Source of the DNA: Inia geoffrensis
Taxonomy: Eukaryota > Chordata > Mammalia > Artiodactyla > Iniidae
Assembly (NCBI GenBank): GCA_036417435.1
Contig: CM070901.1
Span: 7,600,001 to 7,664,000 of the forward strand
Direction: 5' to 3'
Length of the DNA stretch: 64,000 bases
Below are positions 60,021 through 64,000 of this stretch, in pieces. The notes below the pieces were generated by a model. It ran no database searches and was not told the DNA's origin. It was given only the letters and a program-made list of their open reading frames with translations. The position numbers were made by a program, and so were the translations under genes. How positions within the stretch are numbered: position 1 is the first letter of the stretch; every line of letters starts with the position of its first letter.

Positions 60021-60764
60021 CCACCTCTGTGTTCCAGGAGATCAGCACTGTGTTTCACTGGTTTGACCCTCTTCCTTTCCCACAGTCTTCTGGGACTCAG
60101 ATCTAATAGGTTTTTATTCCCTTCACTCATGGTTGGGACTTCTAATATTTCATATCCTTACTTCTTATCACCACAGCTTGAGGTTACTAAATTGCTATGA
60201 TCTAATCAACAAGGAATGTGTCAATGGAATATGAGTGAACTAAGAAAATCTTCTGAAGAAGCTTGATTTTCAAGACTATCGCCGAAATATTACTCTAGAT
60301 ATCAAAAGGTAAATGTAGTTTTCACTTCTTCCTCATAGAATTCCTCGTATAAATCCTATTTATTTATTTTTGAAGCAAATGGATGACTCTGGAAGATTAA
60401 AGAATAATCCTGAACAAGGGAACATAACGTAGAAAAGTAAATATTTTTTAAAGTATCATCTTCATTATGAGTCATGACAAATAAATAACAAAACTAAGCA
60501 AAGGATTATAAGTGCCGAAAGGGGAAGTGACTTAACCAAGGAAGACAATCAGAGAAACAGCAGTACCAGTTTATAGTTCAATTGAGTGAAACCTGCAAAT
60601 TTCTGCCTTCCTGTGGCCATTGCTGAGGGATCTCACTAGACTGCTGATGCTAGGATGTGTGTCAGGACAGGTGGTCAGCACTGGGGATAATATCATGTAA
60701 TATATCCGTGATACACGTATCCTGGCTCGCATATCCCTTTGCCTGAAGATTGAGAAGTTATCTT
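60021..60764. other. No feature recognised
   Basis: A mixed stretch without an identifiable gene or repeat. Confidence 0.45.
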
Positions 60765-60866
60765 CTTTTCTAGGTGTTTTCACATGGAAGTATTTTTGTC
60801 CTTTTCCTAGGATTACTTTTCTAGGTGTTTTCACATGGAAGTGTTTTTGTCCTTTTCCTAGGATTA
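60765..60866. repeat. 51-bp tandem duplication
   Basis: Two adjacent copies (60765-60815 and 60816-60866) of a 51-bp unit starting 'cttttctaggtgttttcaca' differ at one base (A to G). The duplication is local and recent. Because 51 is a multiple of three, a minus-strand frame at 60571-60882 shows a 17-residue repeat, but that frame has no other gene-like feature. Confidence 0.93.
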
Positions 60867-62634
60867 CTTTATTCTCCTTCATATGCCTACCTTTTTGTTT
60901 GTCTATGTCCCTTTTAACTCTTCTATAATTTTATCAGTCCTACTGTCCTCCAACTCTTTCTAGTCTAGGAACCTTTCCCTAGGCTTGTAAATCTTCATGA
61001 ATATCAGCAGGATGTGAATACTTTTCTCCTGGGTCCACTGCTCAATAAGAGGGAAGTAGAACTTCAGATCCTGAGCACACAGAAACATAGAAAAGCCACC
61101 CGCTCAGTCTTATTTCCAAGTTTAAAATCAACTTATTGTCCTTTCTGTATATACGAATAAAAGACAGCTCTAAAATTGTAAGGATACTTTCCTACCAACT
61201 CTCAATTTTTGGTGGAGGAGTGTGAAACTGGGCTGAGGGCACCTTTTTATTCTGAAATATAAATCTTCTCTTCCACCAGTAAGGAGAAAGGTCATCTCAA
61301 TCCAAATAAAATAAGTTTTTGTTAGCTTTAGTCCATTTCTTCAAATTTACTTTGCCCTCCACAAGACTTGGCCATCAAGATGCTAAGAACTGCCTCCAGG
61401 TAAAGGTAAATCCTGAGTGTGCAGGGCATCTATATACCTGCCTAGAAAACAAGTCCAGAGGGAATCAATCTCTCTTACTATTTCAATTCATTACTAACCA
61501 CCAAGCTCTCCACTATGCCCTATTCACCCTAGATTTCATCTTTCCTCCCCGTGTCCCTGTGCCTGTTTCTTCCTAGGATTGAGTTACTGCCAATTTTATT
61601 AGTTCCTCTCCCAGTCACTAGAATTGGTCCTCTGCCTAAATGCATCTCATAGTCACTGTTGACTAGGCTTTGGCTTAATCATCTTCCCAGCCATGATTTC
61701 TTTTTCCTAATTTGGACAAATTGTTGCTGTTTATCTGGAATGTGGACCTAGGTTTTTGTACTCATTGGCTATGGTATCAACTCTTCGTCCTGAATACATA
61801 AAGTTAGTGTGCGTAAATAGGTCTCTTCTCCATATTAGCAGTTCACCCTCCTGACTGGGTCTGGAATTGCATCCAGACACTTGAGTGTGAGCACGAGAAG
61901 AAAAATCAGAGAAGCAGAATGGGCTTGCCCTGGACATGGGAGGTCACATCTTGATCAGAGCATGAATTTGTTGCCTGTGACACTGTGGCAGAGAGGGGCC
62001 TAAGGGGCCATGTGGAGGTTGAAATTGCTGCCTTGGCCTCATTATTCAAAGTCTAACAGCCCAGAGCCCAAGCTTAGGAAAAAATGCTTCACCAAATTTT
62101 CTTTTCATTTTTGCCTGTCAAAAATATTTTGTAGCCCATAGGCTATATAAAATATCTTTCAAGTTTTTATGGAAGATATAAGAAAAGTACTTGGAACTTA
62201 AGTCCCCCCCCCCCAAATAAAGAAAGCAAAAGGGCAAGATTTTTGTTTTTCTAAGCAACATAAATCTGGAGATCTCCCCCCATTCAACATTACTTTTGCC
62301 CAGAAAAATATATAAGATGTAATGAATATCTTAAGTGTACTCTAACATGTATCAAAACTGTCCTTGGAGATCTTCCGATTTGTTTGAGAAATTATAGTGC
62401 CTATGAAAACTAAATAATAATGCTGGGCAATTATGTAGAACATTGTAGCAATGATAATTAAATAACACTTAAAGAAAATAACTATTATTAGAATAAATAG
62501 TGATGAACTTAATGGTTAAGTAAGTGTATCTGTATGGCTTTTCTCAGACACACGGAAAATATAATATCTCCCTCTCTCGAGAATAGTAGGTTCTACTGCA
62601 GGTAATATCCATCCTCTCCCTAGAGTGAATGAAG
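60867..62634. other. No feature recognised
   Basis: 1.8 kb with no recognised gene or repeat. A C run occurs at about 62204-62214. Confidence 0.45.
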
Positions 62635-62880
62635 CACTCAAAAGCATAGACTACAGAGTTGAATTTCACGTATTGAAATTCCGGTTCTGTCACTTAGAGG
62701 TTGTATGACTGTGAAAGAAAAACTTAAACTATGTCTCCGTTTCCTTATCTATCACATGGAAATAATAATTATACTTACTCAAGAGGTTACTAAAAATATT
62801 AAACACATTTATATAAGAAAATACATAGGCCAGTGTCTGGCAAATATTAAGTACTCACTAACTGTTAGCTGTCACCATCA
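62635..62880 (+). mobile_element. MIR SINE
   Basis: 'caaaagcatagactacagag', 'ttgaaattccggttctgtca', 'cacttagaggttgtatgact', 'tccgtttccttatctatcac', 'ggaaataataattatactta' and 'gtactcactaactgttagct' follow the whole MIR consensus in sense. It is a well-preserved old copy. Confidence 0.8.
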
Positions 62881-62917
62881 TAATTCCATCTATATCACTC
62901 AATCAAGACACGTTCAT

Positions 62918-63131
62918 GGGCTTCCCTGGTGGCGCAGTGGTTGGGAGTCCGCCTGCCGATGCAGGGGACGCGGGTTCCTGCCCTGGTCCGGGAGGATTCC
63001 ACGTGCCGCGGAGCGGCTGGGCCCATGGGCCATGGCCGCTGAGCCTGTGCGGCCGGAGCCTGTGCTCCGCAGCAGGAGAGGCCACAACAGTGAGAGGCCC
63101 GCGTACCAGAAAAAAAATTAAAAAAAAGAAA
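62918..63131 (+). mobile_element. CHR-type SINE, short form
   Basis: 'gggcttccctggtggcgcag' start, B-box-like 'gggttcctgccctgg', 'gaggccacaacagtgagagg' end and an A-rich tail. The target duplication 'aagacacgttcat' (62905-62917) and 'aagacatgttcat' (63132-63144) is 13 bp with one mismatch. High CpG retention suggests that it is among the younger SINEs here. Overlapping frames are shadows. Confidence 0.93.
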
Positions 63132-63284
63132 AAGACATGTTCATTTAAAACCAAATTATACCAGGAGGTAATGATAGTAGGTTAACGACTGAATTTCTTT
63201 CCTATCTGTAAGGAATATCTTGAGGAAAAGGGCAGTTTTGGGGTGGGGGGAGAGTAGGGGAGAATTCTAGAATAAGGAAGGATA

Positions 63285-63440
63285 ATATTTATTCAGCACT
63301 TAAGATGCAGTATTTTTCATACAGTATCGCATTTTCCCTCAAACCAACCCTAGCAATAGCTCAGGTTTGCACAACTAGTAGTGGCAGAACAGGAATTAGA
63401 ACAACTTCTCTTACTAGTAAATATACTGTTCTTAAAAGAA
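63285..63440 (-). mobile_element. MIR-type fragment
   Basis: 'tttattcagcacttaagatg' at the start and 'gtttgcacaactagtagtgg' with 'cagaacaggaattagaac' match the antisense MIR core ('gtcacacagctagtaagtggcagagccgggattcgaac'). Confidence 0.55.
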
Positions 63441-64000
63441 GAGCAAGAAAGAGGAGACAGGTAAATACAGGTATTTTAATCAGAAGTTTACACGGCAACA
63501 ACTAATTTGACAAAGTTTATTAGACAACTGTTTAAAGTTTCACTTTGCCCATATGTACTCTCCACCTCTTCTAAACATACCCTTTGTCAAAAAAAAACAG
63601 ATGAGGAAAAGAGCTTCTTCTGTAGTTGAATGTTATTCATTGTGTAACTATTGTGCATTTTATGTTTACAAGTTCTTTGGTTCTTTCTGCTGCTAGTGGT
63701 TCTTAAATCATTACAATTATAGTGTAATGTAAATATGAAAATATAAAAGTATGAGTAGTAAATTGGCCTTTGGAAAATAGAGTAAGCTTTTATTAAGTTG
63801 TCTTTTCAGTTTTGTTAAATATACCAGCACATAATTTAAAATGTGACCGAAAATGTGCCCTTCAACTTTAGGTGGCGACCTTTATTATGAACTACTTTAA
63901 TCTCTAGAGAATATTTGTAAAAGTTAAATGATGTTCTAATTCTGAAAGTCTAATAAACCTCAAATAAATGTATCTGAAGATTTGAATATAGTTCTTAATT
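63441..64000. other. AT-rich, nothing recognised
   Basis: The end of the window. No gene or certain repeat. Confidence 0.5.

Noticed and set aside
60571..60882. 103-codon frame with a perfect-looking internal 17-residue repeat
   Set aside because: The peptide repeat is caused by the 51-bp DNA duplication, and nothing else supports coding.
1..64000. A bacterial, phage or defence-type gene system
   Set aside because: Operons, ribosome binding sites and prokaryotic genes are absent. The repeat content is that of a mammalian chromosome.

Overview
The window is nuclear DNA of a mammal, almost certainly a cetacean or a close cetartiodactyl relative. The evidence is its interspersed repeats. There are several tRNA-derived SINEs of the CHR type (Cetacea-Hippo-Ruminant), both the long and the short form. 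There is a young LINE-1 whose ORF1 and ORF2 resemble cetartiodactyl L1, and mariner DNA transposons with the GGTTGGCC terminal repeat known from ruminants and relatives. I saw no BovB or Bov-A2 (cattle type) and no PRE-1 (pig) elements. Family names are from memory of consensus sequences and were not checked against a repeat library.

The window is AT-rich by eye and looks gene-poor. I found no convincing host protein-coding exon, rRNA, true tRNA gene, CRISPR array or prokaryotic feature. The only long, family-identifiable open reading frames belong to the L1 at 33858-39784.

Layout: 1-5.5 kb holds a possible LTR with a 32-bp triplicated motif, a long CHR SINE, a 5'-truncated L1, a short CHR SINE and a MIR. 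5.5-17 kb is mostly old, decayed L1M and L2 fragments with long stretches I could not assign. 17.5-24.6 kb holds an 80-bp mariner hairpin, truncated L1s, a large L1M 3'-UTR region split by a long SINE, and an old LTR-like repeat. 25-33 kb has another SINE, L1 and L2 remnants, and a MIR interrupted by an unusual tailless tRNA-like insertion. 33.86-39.78 kb is a nearly intact 5.9-kb L1 with a perfect 13-bp target-site duplication, an intact ORF2, and an ORF1 broken by one extra base in an A run. 40-54 kb holds a CA repeat, a possible LTR, a SINE, a decayed L1M, a MaLR LTR, L2 fragments and a 187-nt uninterrupted purine tract. 54-64 kb holds a short SINE, a 1257-bp mariner with a dead transposase, MER5A-type DNA elements, MIRs, a CpG-richer block I cannot explain, a 51-bp tandem duplication and a last CHR SINE.

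The elements do not form a pathway. They record layered insertions: MIR, L2, MER5 and L1M are oldest, then MaLR LTRs and mariner, then CHR SINEs, then the full-length L1. L1 is the expected source of the machinery that mobilises the SINEs. I found no previously undescribed system. The best leads are the L1, the miRNA-like mariner hairpin, the tailless SINE and two CpG-richer unassigned blocks.
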